DNA of 13,348 bases from DALYLB01 sp046154695. GTDB taxonomy: Bacteria; Acidobacteriota; Blastocatellia; RBC074. The first letter of the stretch is position 1. Each line of letters starts with the position of its first letter. A program made the translations under genes and the position numbers. The notes beneath the pieces are model-generated. The model ran no database searches. It was given only the letters and a program-made list of their open reading frames with translations, and was not told where the DNA came from. This document shows, piece after piece, positions 13,311-13,348 of the stretch. Location of the stretch: positions 1 through 13,348 of the forward strand of contig JBJXFI010000225.1 of the NCBI GenBank assembly GCA_046154695.1. The letters are read 5' to 3'.

Positions 13311-13324
13311 GCCCCGATAGGGGC
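13311..13324. repeat. REP-like hairpin at the right edge
   Basis: gcccc-gata-ggggc is a compact perfect 5-bp stem with a 4-nt loop, followed by gatggatggtagccggcgg at the window edge. The phrase resembles dispersed intergenic repeats of GC-rich soil bacteria, but the element is cut off, so its extent is unknown. No gene is visible in 13185-13348. Confidence 0.4.
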
Positions 13325-13348
13325 GATGGATGGTAGCCGGCGGTGAAG

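Overview
The window reads as chromosomal DNA of a GC-rich Gram-negative bacterium. The best guess is an Acidobacteriota member (Bryobacter/Solibacter-like). This rests on the large Oar-type TonB receptor with an N-terminal carboxypeptidase-regulatory-like domain, the LacI-linked glycoside hydrolases, and the intergenic 'CCACGGAGGACACGG' palindrome typical of soil bacteria with large genomes. The assignment is an inference, because no rRNA or taxonomic marker gene is present. All supported genes lie on the minus strand, so transcription runs from high to low coordinates.

Right part (8077-13348), a candidate immune operon. A sigma70-like promoter (13229-13257) precedes a 997-aa TIR - STAND NTPase (NB-ARC/NACHT-like) - TPR protein. 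Its stop codon overlaps the start (TGATG) of a 704-aa protein that carries two tandem copies of an unrecognised 87-aa helical domain, a charged coiled-coil-like stretch and a C-terminal FGE-sulfatase (C-type-lectin-fold) domain. The arrangement resembles bacterial NLR-type conflict systems: a TIR NADase effector, an NTP-dependent switch, a TPR sensor/scaffold and a lectin-fold partner. The last ~38 codons before the FGE C-terminus show an abrupt composition change exactly where diversity-generating retroelements, or gene conversion, alter such proteins.

Middle (7543-8076), noncoding. It holds a GC-rich hairpin, a good promoter with two LacI-type operator cores just downstream, and a 20-bp perfect inverted repeat in the long leader before lacI.

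Left part (1-7542), a carbohydrate-use operon: LacI-family regulator, secreted GH2 glycosidase, secreted GH127 (DUF1680) enzyme and, after a 111-bp gap, a TonB-dependent receptor that runs off the left edge. Together they suggest that a plant-type arabinose/galactose-containing glycan is imported across the outer membrane and trimmed in the periplasm, with LacI repressing until a sugar product appears. The substrate is an inference from family membership.

No tRNA, rRNA, CRISPR array, transposase, integrase or reverse transcriptase gene was seen.
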